The notes beneath the pieces are model-generated. The model was given only the letters and a program-made list of their open reading frames with translations, did not search any database and was not told the DNA's origin. A DNA stretch of 39,117 nucleotides, from positions 1 to 39,117 of the forward strand of contig CANOCU010000032.1 in assembly GCA_947564645.1 (NCBI GenBank). The letters run 5' to 3'. Made by a program: the position numbers and the translations under genes. The first letter of the stretch is position 1, and the number at the start of each line of letters is the position of its first letter. The stretch comes from an uncultured Lachnospiraceae bacterium. Lineage in GTDB: Bacteria; Bacillota; Clostridia; Lachnospirales; Lachnospiraceae. Positions 23,025-32,465 of this stretch are shown here, piece after piece.

Positions 23025-23282
23025 TTGAAAGAGTATATTGAGGAGCGTGCAATTCAGATTGCCAATTATATCATTGAGAATAATGCTACGGTGAGACAGA
23101 CGGCGAAGGAATTTGGGATCTCAAAGTCTACGGTACATAAGGACGTAACGGACCGTCTTGCACAGTTGAACCCGTCACTGGCGGCAGAGGCGAGAAAAGT
23201 ACTCGATGTCAATAAGTCGGAGAGACATATCCGCGGCGGACTGGCGACGAGAGAAAAATATCTGCATCAGCACGTATGTTAA
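23025..23282 (+). CDS. spoIIID: Sporulation transcription factor SpoIIID
   Basis: An 85-residue DNA-binding protein that acts in the mother cell after engulfment, repressing some sigma-E genes and activating others including sigK. It is conserved along its length: YIEERAIQIANYIIENNATVRQ, helix-turn-helix AKEFGISKSTVHKDV (about 28-42), then LNPSLAAEARKVLDVNKSE and RHIRGGLATREKYL. The start is TTG at 23025, chosen because conservation begins there and GAGGGG lies 7 bases upstream. It is preceded by a sigma-E-like promoter within an inverted repeat. A degraded partial copy lies 560 bases upstream. Its presence shows the organism belongs to an endospore-forming lineage. Confidence 0.97.
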   Translation: MKEYIEERAIQIANYIIENNATVRQTAKEFGISKSTVHKDVTDRLAQLNPSLAAEARKVLDVNKSERHIRGGLATREKYLHQHVC

Positions 23283-23376
23283 GTGAAAAAGACTTCTGAT
23301 TCCACTTTACATTGCGGTCGGATGGGCATAGAATAGGTTAGGAATCATTATAAATCTAATTTAAGGACGTTGACGG

Positions 23377-24774
23377 ATGATGCATACGAAGGAGAAGGCG
23401 AAAGAAGCACAGGGGACAATATACAGCAATGCGGATCTGAAGAAACTGATCCTGCCATTGATCATGGAACAGCTTCTGGCTATTCTGGTCGGTATGCTGG
23501 ATACTGTTATGATCTCCGGCGTGGGAGAGGCGGCGGTGTCGGGTGTCTCGTTGGTGGATAATATCAACATCCTGGTCATTCAGGTGTTCTCGGCACTCGC
23601 CACCGGCGGCGCCGTGGTGGCAGGACATGCCTTAGGGCAGCGCAGGGAGGAAGAAGCGGGGCGGTCTGCATGGCAGATGGTCCTTTTCCTGCTCTATGCC
23701 TCGGCTGTGACCACGGTGGTACTGCTCGGCGCCCATAAGTCGATCCTGCGGGCTATATTCGGGCAGGTGGAGGCCGGCGTTATGTCCAGTGCCACTACGT
23801 ATCTGATTATCACGGGGCTGTCTATCTGTCCGCTGGCGCTTTACAACGGCTGTGCGGCGCTTTTCCGGGCCATGGGCAATTCCAAGATCACAATGTACAT
23901 ATCGCTGTTGATGAATCTGCTGAATCTGGTGGGCAACGCGACACTGATCTACGGTTTCAAGATGGGTGTGGCGGGCGCAGCCATCTCCACTACGGTATCA
24001 AGAACGGTGGCAGCGGTGATGATCTTCTGTATGCTGTTCCAGGAAAACAGAGTGATCCATTTCAGGGGCCGGGTGACGGCAAGGATGAATCTCGGACTGA
24101 TCAAAAGGATCCTGTATATCGGCGTTCCCAACGGCCTGGAGAACAGCCTTTTTCAGTTGGGGAAAATACTGCTCTTAAGCCTGGTATCCACATTCGGTAC
24201 TTCGGCCATTGCGGCCAACGCGGTCTGTGGCACGATCGCGAACTTTAATATTCTGCCGGGAATGGCGATCAATCTGGCGCTGCTGTCGGTGGCTTCTTAC
24301 TGCATCGGTGCGGGAGATTTCGAGCAGACAAGATTCTATACGAAAAAGCTGATGCGCCTGACGAATCTGTGTATGATCGCAGTATCGGTGCTGATGATCG
24401 TTTTGTGCCGGGTGATGCTTTTACTCTATCATCTGACGCCGGAGACGGAGGAACTGGCAGTGCAGGTCATCAGGTTCCATGCTTTTATGTGTATGTTTGC
24501 CTGGGTGCCGTCCTTTACCCTGCCCAATACCCTGCGGGCGGCGGGCGATGTGATGTGGACGATGGCGATCTCCATCGTGTCCATGTGGGTGTTCCGGATC
24601 GGCACGGCGTACTTTTTCAGCAATGTGTTCCATCTGGGGCTGATCGGCATCTGGATTGCCATGACGATAGACTGGATGTTCCGCGGTATCTGTTACTGGC
24701 TGCGGTTTGGCAGTGGTAAGTGGGAAAAGGCGCTGCGGAAGCAGGACGGATACCGCAGGAAAGCGGACAGCTGA
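23377..24774 (+). CDS. MATE-family antiporter (second copy)
   Basis: 465 residues with 12 hydrophobic segments in two halves, a MATE exporter. Signs include LKKLILPLIMEQLLAILVGMLDTVMISGVG at the N-terminus, GGAVVAGHALGQRREEEAGRSAW, and GNATLIYGFKMGVAGAAISTTVS in the sixth helix region. The DNA begins with two adjacent ATG codons; either may be used, with AAGGACG a few bases upstream. It lies between spoIIID and guaA with no shared operon evidence. It is distant from the first MATE gene, so not a recent duplicate. Substrate unknown. Confidence 0.94.
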   Translation: MMHTKEKAKEAQGTIYSNADLKKLILPLIMEQLLAILVGMLDTVMISGVGEAAVSGVSLVDNINILVIQVFSALATGGAVVAGHALGQRREEEAGRSAWQMVLFLLYASAVTTVVLLGAHKSILRAIFGQVEAGVMSSATTYLIITGLSICPLALYNGCAALFRAMGNSKITMYISLLMNLLNLVGNATLIYGFKMGVAGAAISTTVSRTVAAVMIFCMLFQENRVIHFRGRVTARMNLGLIKRILYIGVPNGLENSLFQLGKILLLSLVSTFGTSAIAANAVCGTIANFNILPGMAINLALLSVASYCIGAGDFEQTRFYTKKLMRLTNLCMIAVSVLMIVLCRVMLLLYHLTPETEELAVQVIRFHAFMCMFAWVPSFTLPNTLRAAGDVMWTMAISIVSMWVFRIGTAYFFSNVFHLGLIGIWIAMTIDWMFRGICYWLRFGSGKWEKALRKQDGYRRKADS

Positions 24775-24810
24775 ACGGCTGCCGAAAGGGGCGGCGGCAG
24801 GAAATATGTT

Positions 24811-24839
24811 TTGACAGAATGGATTGGAAGCGATAAAAT
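24811..24839 (+). promoter_or_regulatory. Sigma-A promoter of guaA
   Basis: TTGACA (24811-24816) and TAAAAT (24834-24839) with a 17-base spacer. The leader to ATG 24928 is about 80 bases and contains no recognisable purine riboswitch core. Confidence 0.7.
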
Positions 24840-24927
24840 GGGACAGAAAATAGCATGAAAACGTGAATGGATTTATAGGACTGATATGCTGACAGGACAT
24901 ACAGAAGGAGAGCGGAGAAAGCACATG

Positions 24928-26466
24928 AACAGAGAAAAAGTTATCGTATTGGATTTTGGCGGGCAGTATAACCAGCTGATCGCAAGGCGGGTCAGGGAAT
25001 GCAATGTTTACTGCGAGGTGTATCCGTATGATCTAAGTCCGGATCAGATCAAGGAGATGGATCCGAAGGGGATCATTTTTACCGGTGGACCCAACAGTGT
25101 ATACGGAGAAGGAGCCGTGTTGTGCGATCCGGGTATCTTCGAGCTGGGGATTCCGATCCTGGGGATCTGCTACGGCGCCCAGGCGATGGCACATCTGCTG
25201 GGCGGGAAGGTAACAACCGCGCCGGTCAGCGAGTATGGGAAGACTGAAGTGGAAGTAGACCGGAGTGCGTCTCTCTTTGCGGGTGTGTCGAAGAAGACGG
25301 TCTGCTGGATGAGCCACACCGATTATATTGAGAAGGCGCCGGCGCAGTTTCAGGTGACGGCCCATACGCCGGTCTGTCCGGTGGCCGGGATGGAATGGCC
25401 GGAGAAGAAGCTGTATGCGGTGCAGTTCCACCCGGAGGTGATGCATACGGCAGAGGGAATGATGATGCTGAGGAATTTCGTGATCGATCTGTGCGGCTGC
25501 AGCGGTGACTGGAAAATGGACGCTTTCGTGGAGACGACCATTCAGGCGATCCGCGCGAAAGTCGGAAAGGGTAAGGTGCTGTGCGCGCTCTCCGGAGGCG
25601 TCGATTCCTCCGTGGCGGCGGTCATGCTGGCAAAGGCAGTGGGCAAACAGCTGACCTGTGTCTTCGTGGATCACGGACTGCTGCGTAAAAACGAGGGCGA
25701 TGAGGTGGAAGCCGTATTCGGGCCGGACGGGCCTTATGACCTGAATTTTATCCGGGTCAATGCGCAGGAACGTTTCTATGAGAAACTGGCCGGGGTGACG
25801 GAGCCGGAGCGGAAGCGGAAGATCATCGGAGAGGAATTTATCCGGGTGTTCGAGGAAGAGGCGAAGAAGATCGGCGCGGTGGATTTCCTTGTGCAGGGTA
25901 CGATCTATCCGGATGTGATCGAGTCGGGACTTGGCAAGTCGGCGGTGATCAAATCCCATCATAATGTGGGCGGCCTGCCGGATTACGTGGATTTCAAGGA
26001 GATCATAGAACCGCTCAGGATGCTTTTCAAGGATGAGGTGCGCAAGGCGGGATTGGAGCTTGGGATACCGGAATATCTTGTATTCCGTCAGCCCTTCCCG
26101 GGACCGGGACTCGGCATCCGCATCATCGGCGAGGTGACGGCCGAGAAGGTAAGAATGGTGCAGGAGGCGGACTACATCTACCGCGAGGAGATTGCCAAAG
26201 CAGGCGTAGATAAGGGACTTGGACAGTATTTCGCCGCGCTTACCAATATGCGTTCCGTGGGTGTGATGGGGGACGAGAGAACCTACGACTATGCGGTGGC
26301 GCTGCGAGCGGTGGAGACCAGTGACTTCATGACCGCGGAGGCGGCGCAGATTCCCTGGGAGGTGTTGGGGAAGGTGACGAACCGGATCGTGAATGAAGTG
26401 AAGGGCGTGAACCGTGTGCTGTATGACTGCACGGGGAAACCGCCGGCGACGGTGGAATTGGAGTAA
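24928..26466 (+). CDS. guaA: GMP synthase (glutamine-hydrolysing)
   Basis: A 512-residue cytoplasmic enzyme making GMP from XMP, ATP and glutamine. The class I glutaminase domain is residues 5-190 with the triad C82 (GICYG), H169 and E171 (QFHPEV). The ATP-pyrophosphatase domain follows with the P-loop SGGVDSS (223-229). The dimerisation domain has [15 protein letters not shown] and ends in the conserved PPATVELE (the usual family end is TIEWE). ATG 24928 was chosen because AGAAGGAG lies upstream and the sequence begins [17 protein letters not shown]; an earlier in-frame ATG at 24886 is less likely. A paralogue with a broken glutaminase half lies at 38.1 kb. Confidence 0.98.
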   Translation, partial: NREKVIVLDFGGQYNQLIARRVRECNVYCEVYPYDLSPDQIKEMDPKGIIFTGGPNSVYGEGAVLCDPGIFELGIPILGICYGAQAMAHLLGGKVTTAPVSEYGKTEVEVDRSASLFAGVSKKTVCWMSHTDYIEKAPAQFQVTAHTPVCPVAGMEWPEKKLYAVQFHPEVMHTAEGMMMLRNFVIDLCGCSGDWKMDAFVETTIQAIRAKVGKGKVLCALSGGVDSSVAAVMLAKAVGKQLTCVFVDHGLLRKNEGDEVEAVFGPDGPYDLNFIRVNAQERFYEKLAGVTEPERKRKIIGEEFIRVFEEEAKKIGAVDFLVQGTIYPDVIESGLGKSAVIKSHHNVGGLPDYVDFKEIIEPLRMLFKDEVRKAGLELGIPEYLVFRQPFPGPGLGIRIIGEVTAEKVRMVQEADYIYREEIAKAGVDKGLGQYFAALTNMRSVGVMGDERTYDYAVALRAVETSDFMTAEAAQIPWEVLGKVTNRIVNEVKGVNRVLYDCTGKPPATVELE

Positions 26467-26483
26467 GCATATCGGAAATTTTG

Positions 26484-26512
26484 AGGGGACTGGTTATAGT
26501 CCCCTATATTGT
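26484..26512 (+). terminator. Probable terminator after guaA
   Basis: AGGGGACT (26484-26491) pairs perfectly with AGTCCCCT (26498-26505) around a 6-nt loop. The following sequence ATATTGTCT is only moderately T-rich, so termination may be partial. Confidence 0.6.
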
Positions 26513-26610
26513 CTGATAATTTCGATAAATCCCAGATTTTTTCTATTTATTCTGATAAATATTTCCCTTAAAATAATGATAAAGGTTAACCGGTAAAAAT
26601 TAAGAAAGGT
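26512..26610 (+). promoter_or_regulatory. Control region of the sugar-transport locus
   Basis: An AT-rich 100-bp stretch before the binding-protein gene. TCTGATAAT (26512) and TCTGATAAA (26551) recur as direct repeats 39 bp apart, with CGATAAAT between them. GGTTAACC (26584-26591) is a palindrome close to the likely transcript start. Direct repeats suit an AraC-type regulator such as the YesN protein encoded downstream. No convincing -35/-10 pair is seen. Confidence 0.3.
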
Positions 26611-26623
26611 ATGGTGAAACAAA

Positions 26624-28021
26624 ATGAAAAAAATAACGCGAGCATTTTCTGCCCTTTTGGTCTGCTGCCTTGTTCCGATGTTTATGGGATGCCAGAGCAG
26701 TACAAACGCTGCAACCGTCGAACAACCTGAGTCTTCTTCGGCCTACACTTCCGAAAGTTCCGGTTCCGGAGAAACTTCCGGTGAAATCGTTACGATCCGC
26801 GTGCTGGATCAGAATACGGATACGACGGAAGAAATGGCTGCTTTCCTTGATAAGATCGACGAATATGCGGCAGGCGTGGCGAATCGTTATGTGATCGAAC
26901 ATGAGGGGATTGCAGGCGATGATATTAAGACTGTCATGAAGACCTATGTTGCAGCCAATAATGCGCCTGATCTGGTTGAATACTGGAATTCGGCTTCAGA
27001 CAGCGGCTCCATGATGGAGGCAGGACTGTTCCTTCCCACGGATGAGTTCTTTGCCGCTTCCGAAAATCTTTCCAAAGAAGACTTCATTGAGTCACATTTT
27101 TACTATTATGACGGTGTATCCTATGGCATTCCGATGGATCATTCTTCAGGGGTCTGGCTTGTCAATAAGGATATCTTTGCACAGTATGATCTTGAATATC
27201 CAAAGACATATGATGATATCATTGGGATTGCCAAGGTATTACAGCCAAACGGTATCATTACGCTGGCTATGGGCAGCAAAGGCGGTAATCCTCTGCATTT
27301 TCCTCTGGATGATCTGTATGGACGCTATGAAGGCGCCGAAGAGGAAATGAACAGCATTTCCACTACCGGTGTGATCAGGACGGATCTGTTTGTCGAGGCG
27401 CTTCAATATGTTGAAAAAATGCGTGATGCAGGATGCTTTCCTTCCGATACGATCACAAATGGTGACTGGGGGCCTACACTCGCATTGTATAACGAAGGAC
27501 GAGCAGCCATGTACTACCTGCTCACACCGATGGCGAGTTCGCTGACAGAAGAGGCCGTTGCGTGGTCCGAGATCATAGATCACCCGCAGGTTACAGGCGA
27601 TAAAGCCAGAACAGATCAGGGCGATATGGGTATCTTCATGGGCAACAAGGCTATGTTCATCAATAAAGCCAGTTGGGAAGAGAGTGAAGAAAAAAGAGCG
27701 GCTATCATAGATTATCTCGATTTCTATTTCAGCGATGAAATGTGCCAGGCATATTATGAAGCCAAGGGGACGCAGCCTGCGAAAAATCTGGAATACAGCG
27801 ATGAAAATGCAGTCGAGATGTCTAAGAGAATGAATGCGTACTATGCGGCTCATCCCAATATCACCAAGTCCGCGCAGCTGCATATGCTTACGATCCCCAA
27901 TGATACGGTTTGGGCCGATTATCAAAGTTTTCTGGATGAATTTCTGTCCGGCGCTGTTACGGCAGAGGAATATGCAGCAAAAGTCCAGGATTCACTGGAC
28001 AGAAACTATAATAAAGAATGA
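26624..28021 (+). CDS. Lipoprotein sugar-binding protein of a CUT1 ABC importer
   Basis: 465 residues. The signal peptide ends in the lipobox-like MFMGC (lipidation at C23), and a Ser/Thr/Glu-rich linker to about residue 55 tethers the binding domain to the membrane. The fold is a family 1 extracellular binding protein: the early strand IVTIRVLDQNTD, the hinge segment DGVSYGIPMDHSSGVWLVNKD (typical of ligand-binding cores) and AMFINKASWEE near the third quarter. AAGAAAGG lies upstream of the ATG. It is the first gene of a run with two permeases, YesM/YesN and two beta-propeller proteins. The ligand is an oligosaccharide of unknown type. Confidence 0.95.
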   Translation: MKKITRAFSALLVCCLVPMFMGCQSSTNAATVEQPESSSAYTSESSGSGETSGEIVTIRVLDQNTDTTEEMAAFLDKIDEYAAGVANRYVIEHEGIAGDDIKTVMKTYVAANNAPDLVEYWNSASDSGSMMEAGLFLPTDEFFAASENLSKEDFIESHFYYYDGVSYGIPMDHSSGVWLVNKDIFAQYDLEYPKTYDDIIGIAKVLQPNGIITLAMGSKGGNPLHFPLDDLYGRYEGAEEEMNSISTTGVIRTDLFVEALQYVEKMRDAGCFPSDTITNGDWGPTLALYNEGRAAMYYLLTPMASSLTEEAVAWSEIIDHPQVTGDKARTDQGDMGIFMGNKAMFINKASWEESEEKRAAIIDYLDFYFSDEMCQAYYEAKGTQPAKNLEYSDENAVEMSKRMNAYYAAHPNITKSAQLHMLTIPNDTVWADYQSFLDEFLSGAVTAEEYAAKVQDSLDRNYNKE

Positions 28022-28052
28022 TACATAGCAAACTAAAGGATGCCGAACTGCC

Positions 28053-28967
28053 ATGAAAAATGATCATGATAAACGAAAGAGGAAACATAGCGATATACTT
28101 TTTTTTACTTTTTTTTCAGTTCCTTCGGTACTTTTGTATATTGTCTTTTTGATCGTTCCGCTGGGACTGGTGGCCTGGCTGTCCCTGACGCAATGGACGG
28201 GGGCGGGCGATATTCGTTTTATTGGATTGGAAAATTATAGATTTCTGTTTTCCTATTCTGATTTTTGGATCATAATCCGTAATACGGCGATCATGGTACT
28301 GATGAATGTCGCCATACAGATTCCACTGGCAACGATACTTGCTTTTGTGCTGTTCAGGCTGACAAAGGGATTTCGGTTTTTCCGGGCTACTTATTTTCTG
28401 CCTTCGATCATTTCGGCAACGGTGATCGGGCTGATGTTCTCCGTATTGCTTAACAGTGATATCGGTCCGGTCAATTCCCTGCTGCGCAGTGTGGGGTTGA
28501 ACAGTCTGGCCTTAAGCTGGCTTTCTAATCCCAGGATTTCCATTTATACCGTAACGGTCGTCAGCCTGTGGCAGTACATCGGTTATCATATGGTGCTGAT
28601 CCTGGCGGGTATGCAGTCTATTTCCGAGGAGATCATGGAGAGCGCCATGATAGACGGAGCCAACAATTTTCAGCTTGCGGTCCATATCGTGCTGCCGCAG
28701 ATCAGGCCGGTTCTCGAAGTAAGCTTTATTTTCTGTGTGACCGGATGTCTTAAGGGGTTTGAACATGCTTTCATCATGACATGGGGAGGGCCAGGCGTAG
28801 CGTCTACCAATCTTGCGCTGTATATGTATAAGCTGGCCTTTTCCAGTTCGGAACTGGGTAAGGGGGCGGCCATCGCCGTCATGATCGTGATCAGTGCATT
28901 GGCATTGACGCGGCTTACGAACCTTATTTTCAGAGTGAAAGGAGAAGAAGATGCGCTGTCTTTGTAG
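28053..28967 (+). CDS. ABC sugar permease, MalF/UgpA type
   Basis: 304 residues with six membrane spans. The EAA loop that contacts the ATPase is MESAMIDGANNFQLAVHIVLP (about 200-220). N-terminal SVPSVLLYIVFLIVPLGLVAWLSLTQW and later GLENYRFLF are typical of the UgpA side of CUT1 importers. AAAGGATG lies upstream of ATG 28053, 31 bases after the binding protein. The basic N-terminal codons contain two runs of eight T separated by AC (28098-28115), a possible slippage site. It partners the next permease. No ATPase gene is in the locus, so a shared MsmX-like ATPase elsewhere is implied. Confidence 0.96.
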   Translation: MKNDHDKRKRKHSDILFFTFFSVPSVLLYIVFLIVPLGLVAWLSLTQWTGAGDIRFIGLENYRFLFSYSDFWIIIRNTAIMVLMNVAIQIPLATILAFVLFRLTKGFRFFRATYFLPSIISATVIGLMFSVLLNSDIGPVNSLLRSVGLNSLALSWLSNPRISIYTVTVVSLWQYIGYHMVLILAGMQSISEEIMESAMIDGANNFQLAVHIVLPQIRPVLEVSFIFCVTGCLKGFEHAFIMTWGGPGVASTNLALYMYKLAFSSSELGKGAAIAVMIVISALALTRLTNLIFRVKGEEDALSL

Positions 28968-28996
28968 AGAAAGGCAGCGCATAGACAGAATAGGCT

Positions 28997-29815
28997 ATGA
29001 GACATGGACCGATATTTTATGTAAAAATGATTGTTTTGTCACTGTTTGCAGTTACCACGATCTTTCCGTTTGGATGGGTGCTGCTGTCTTCTTTTAAGAC
29101 TACCAGTGAAATATATGGTAATTCATTTGCGCTGCCTGATGAATGGCAGTTTGGAAACTATGTCACGGCATGGAAGGGGGCCGGTATGTCTTATTCCTTC
29201 CTGAATACGATATTTTATACCACGACTTCCGTAGTTATCGTGCTGCTCATTACATCCATGGTGTCTTATGTGATCGCCAGGTCACGGTTGGGAAAACATT
29301 TGTATCACTTTTTCGCGTTTGGTCTGATGCTTCCGATTCACTCAGTCATCATCCCGCTGAACGTTTTGGTAAATAAAATGGGACTTACCGGTACACGGCT
29401 TAGTTTGATCTTGATCTATGTGGCGCTAAATACCTCTTTTTCCATATTCATTATTTCGGCTTTTATGAGACAGATCCCCCTGGATTTTGAGGAGGCGGCT
29501 ACAATCGATGGGTGCAGTAGACTTCGCGTATTCTGGCAGATCATGCTTCCGATGTCCCGCCCGGCGCTGGCTACGGCAGGTACGCTGGCATTCGTTAGCT
29601 GCTGGAATGATCTGATACTGAGTATGGTATTTATCAGCAAACGACAGCTGAATACGTTAAATTATTCTATTTTTATGTTGAAATCGCAATATGTGGCTGA
29701 CTACGGAGCGATCACGGCCGGTCTTGTGATCTCCATTGTTCCGCTGTTTGTTCTGTATATCATTTTCCAGGAGCAGATCGTTCGCGGAATGCTCAGCGGT
29801 GCAGTGAAGGGATGA
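28997..29815 (+). CDS. ABC sugar permease, MalG/UgpE type
   Basis: 272 residues with six membrane spans. The EAA loop is FEEAATIDGCSRLRVFWQIMLP (about 159-180). SSFKTTSEIYGN after the first helix and LNTIFYTTTSVVIVLLITSMVSYVIAR are standard for the UgpE side. The ribosome binding site is weak (AATAGG close to the ATG), so translation may depend on coupling to the permease 29 bases upstream. Its stop overlaps the start of the sensor kinase gene by four bases. Confidence 0.96.
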   Translation: MRHGPIFYVKMIVLSLFAVTTIFPFGWVLLSSFKTTSEIYGNSFALPDEWQFGNYVTAWKGAGMSYSFLNTIFYTTTSVVIVLLITSMVSYVIARSRLGKHLYHFFAFGLMLPIHSVIIPLNVLVNKMGLTGTRLSLILIYVALNTSFSIFIISAFMRQIPLDFEEAATIDGCSRLRVFWQIMLPMSRPALATAGTLAFVSCWNDLILSMVFISKRQLNTLNYSIFMLKSQYVADYGAITAGLVISIVPLFVLYIIFQEQIVRGMLSGAVKG

Positions 29816-31599
29816 GATTGATGAGGATGAAAAATCACAGGTCTTTTCAACATTTGATCTTTCGTACATTTATTCTGTTTGCAATGGGTGTTATCGTTGT
29901 TTTTATCATCAGCCTTGCCAATTTCTATCTGTTTTTAAGTCATCATTATGTTACCTACTGTGACAATGTGCTGTCGCAGACAAAGAGCCAGATTGATAAT
30001 GTATTAGGTAAGATGTCTCTGTCGCAAAGGCAGGTATTTGGTATGGTCTGCGATTCTCCCGTATATAAAAGTGAGGAATTTGACGAGAAGGTGATGCTTT
30101 CCGGACGGGATCTTCTTACTTCCATCTACAATGTGACTTATACCAATGATGATATTGATAATATATTTATCTATATGTACCGTAACGGCGGTTTCTACAC
30201 GACCGCAAATTATTATTATGACAAGTCGGCGATCTGTGAAAGCATAGATCGAAACCGGGAAAGAGACAGCGGCGGTCTGTGTTATGACCTGGCCATGGAT
30301 AAGAGCGGGAATGAGATTGAGACGATAAATTTCTATACGTATGCTTATGAGATGGGAACGCAAAAGATCAGCTTCGGACTCTGTGTGAGCCTGAAATACA
30401 GCGTCTTTAGCAGGATTCTGGATTCGATCAATCTGCATGAATCCCAACAAGTCTACATTATAGCCGATGACGGTACCGTGATCTACAGTCGTGGAAACGG
30501 AGATATTCCGCACATTTGTGAGGAAAGATATGCGGCAACGGATGTCAGTATCCTGAAAAACCAGATCGTGATCAGCCAGGGTGTAGATGCCATAGACTGG
30601 CGCCTGATCGTGGTCGTGGATTATTTTTCACTATTTATCACTCTTTTTAAAGATTTGTTTATTGTGATTGGCATATCGGGCATTATTGTTACGGTTTTAT
30701 GGGTGTTTCTGGCTTATCTTCGCAGCAAGGCACTCGCATCGCCGATCAATGAGATCATTGAGCAGATCAATGGGTATCCGGAGCACAAAGAGCTGTTGGA
30801 TATCCGGACGGATAATGTTGACGTCGCGCTGTTGGTTGAGAATTATAACCGCCTGATCCATCGCATCGAGCGCCTCCATGAACAAAATATCAGACAGGAA
30901 AAGGAAAAACTGAATGTGGAATATGAGGCGCTTCTGTCCCAGATCAATCCTCATTTTCTGTTCAATGTGCTGGATGGGCTGCGCGGTATGGCTGTAAAGT
31001 ATCGCGCGCAGGATATATCGCTGACGGTCCGGTCGTTGTCTCTGATGCTGCAGTACAGTCTGGTGGAACCTCGTGAGGCGGTAACGCTAGAGGATGAAAT
31101 GGAGAATCTGGAGAACTATCTGATGATCATTGAGAAGGAATCAGGCAATGCCGTCCATAAATTTTATGAGATAACTCCGGAGGCATATGCGGCCGGGGTG
31201 ATTCGCTTTATGTTGCAGCCGATCGTTGAGAACTGCGTGAAGTTTCGTTTTAAGGGGGAACAGAGTGCGATATGGATAAAAGCTTTTTGTCGAAACGGCA
31301 GTCTCGTGATCATGATCCGCGATAACGGAATCGGCATTGAGAAAGAGAAGGCCGGGCGGATCAATGATATCCTGGAACGAGGCGGCAATCTGAAAGAGTA
31401 TGTTTGTGTCAGCGGAACGGGAATCGGACTGTCTAATATATCCAGGAGATTGAAGTATTCCTTTGGACCAAAATCTGGCGTTAAGATAGAACCCGGGAAG
31501 GAACGGGGATCAGTCGTAACGGTCACGGTTCATTATGAAGCGATAGCAGACAGACAGAACGGGTGGGCCGGATCAGGAAAACCGGAAGACACGGATTAG
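29812..31599 (+). CDS. YesM-type sensor histidine kinase
   Basis: 595 residues. Membrane spans lie at about 19-42 and 280-303 and flank a 240-residue external sensing domain. A HAMP-like linker follows, then the histidine kinase module of the YesM/LytS kind. The phosphorylated His is H381 in QINPHFLFNVLDGL. ATP-binding boxes are seen as LQPIVENCVKF (N), DNGIGI (G1) and GTGIGLSNI (G2). It starts within the last codon and stop of the permease gene (ATGA overlap), showing translational coupling. It should phosphorylate the response regulator encoded next, probably in response to the same sugar the binding protein captures. The first of three closely spaced ATGs was used. Confidence 0.95.
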   Translation: MRLMRMKNHRSFQHLIFRTFILFAMGVIVVFIISLANFYLFLSHHYVTYCDNVLSQTKSQIDNVLGKMSLSQRQVFGMVCDSPVYKSEEFDEKVMLSGRDLLTSIYNVTYTNDDIDNIFIYMYRNGGFYTTANYYYDKSAICESIDRNRERDSGGLCYDLAMDKSGNEIETINFYTYAYEMGTQKISFGLCVSLKYSVFSRILDSINLHESQQVYIIADDGTVIYSRGNGDIPHICEERYAATDVSILKNQIVISQGVDAIDWRLIVVVDYFSLFITLFKDLFIVIGISGIIVTVLWVFLAYLRSKALASPINEIIEQINGYPEHKELLDIRTDNVDVALLVENYNRLIHRIERLHEQNIRQEKEKLNVEYEALLSQINPHFLFNVLDGLRGMAVKYRAQDISLTVRSLSLMLQYSLVEPREAVTLEDEMENLENYLMIIEKESGNAVHKFYEITPEAYAAGVIRFMLQPIVENCVKFRFKGEQSAIWIKAFCRNGSLVIMIRDNGIGIEKEKAGRINDILERGGNLKEYVCVSGTGIGLSNISRRLKYSFGPKSGVKIEPGKERGSVVTVTVHYEAIADRQNGWAGSGKPEDTD

Positions 31600-31614
31600 G
31601 AGAGGAGGAGCAGT

Positions 31615-32433
31615 ATGGCAGTCAGGGTAATGATCACAGATGACGAAAGCATGGTGCGTGTACTGATCAGGGATATTATAGAAACCTGTGTGCCCGGCGT
31701 TACCGTAGTCGGAGAAGCGGCGGATGGCGACGAGTGCCTTGCACTGTGCGCCGAGCTGAAGCCGCAGATTATCATAACCGACGTTGTGATGCCAAATACG
31801 GACGGGCTTTCCCTTCTCAGACAGATCAGAACCGTGCTGCCGGATGTGCTGGTCATTCTATTGAGTGCACACAGAAAATTTGAATATGTGCATGAGGCTA
31901 TTCGGGAGCAGGCTTTTGACTATTTGCTGAAGCCGACGCGGGAAGAGGATATCGAGAGGGTATTTCGAAGAGCGCTTAAGGTAATCGAAGAGCGGAAGAA
32001 ACATAAGGCGTTGTACAGTGAAATGAGAAACAGAATAAAAAAGTACGGCAGCCAGATTGTTGTTTCCCCTTCAGAGAATGACAACGATGATATCTATACC
32101 GACAGCATCGAGCGGGTGATCCGGTATGTAAATGAAAATTACTGTCAGGAGATCAGTCTGCAGGACATCGCAGGGAAATTCTATATCGATCCGGATTATC
32201 TATCCCTTTGCTTCAAGAAAAAAACAGGGATCAATTTCAAGGAATATCTTTGTAATCTGAGAATCCGGAAAGCCGAAGAGCTGTTAATGCGTCCGGAGTT
32301 TAAGGTCACCGAGATTGCGGAACTGGTCGGCTATCATGACAGCGGCTATTTCATTAAGGTTTTTAAGAATAAGCTGGGATGTACTCCCAGACAGTACAGG
32401 GAACAGAAGCGGCTTCCTGGTGTGGAAATCTGA
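31615..32433 (+). CDS. YesN-type response regulator, short form
   Basis: 272 residues. The receiver domain has D9/D10, phospho-acceptor D56 in IITDVVMPNTDG and the LLKP lysine. After a short linker comes an AraC-type double helix-turn-helix (LQDIAGKFYIDPDYLSLCFKK; VTEIAELVGYHDSGYFIKVFK) ending in the usual CTPRQYRE. It lacks the long middle domain present in the regulator at 1.6-3.2 kb. AGGAGAGGAGGAG precedes the ATG, 15 bases after the kinase gene. It is the likely activator of the locus, with candidate sites upstream of the binding-protein gene. Confidence 0.96.
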   Translation: MAVRVMITDDESMVRVLIRDIIETCVPGVTVVGEAADGDECLALCAELKPQIIITDVVMPNTDGLSLLRQIRTVLPDVLVILLSAHRKFEYVHEAIREQAFDYLLKPTREEDIERVFRRALKVIEERKKHKALYSEMRNRIKKYGSQIVVSPSENDNDDIYTDSIERVIRYVNENYCQEISLQDIAGKFYIDPDYLSLCFKKKTGINFKEYLCNLRIRKAEELLMRPEFKVTEIAELVGYHDSGYFIKVFKNKLGCTPRQYREQKRLPGVEI

Positions 32434-32465
32434 CAGGTTATTTGAAAATGAGAGGAGTATGGAAC

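Noticed and set aside
24775-24927. Possible purine riboswitch upstream of guaA
   Set aside because: The leader is only about 80 bases after the promoter and lacks the conserved three-way junction core.
25033-25962. Open frame of 309 codons on the minus strand over guaA
   Set aside because: Antisense of a fully conserved enzyme, without motifs or ribosome binding site.
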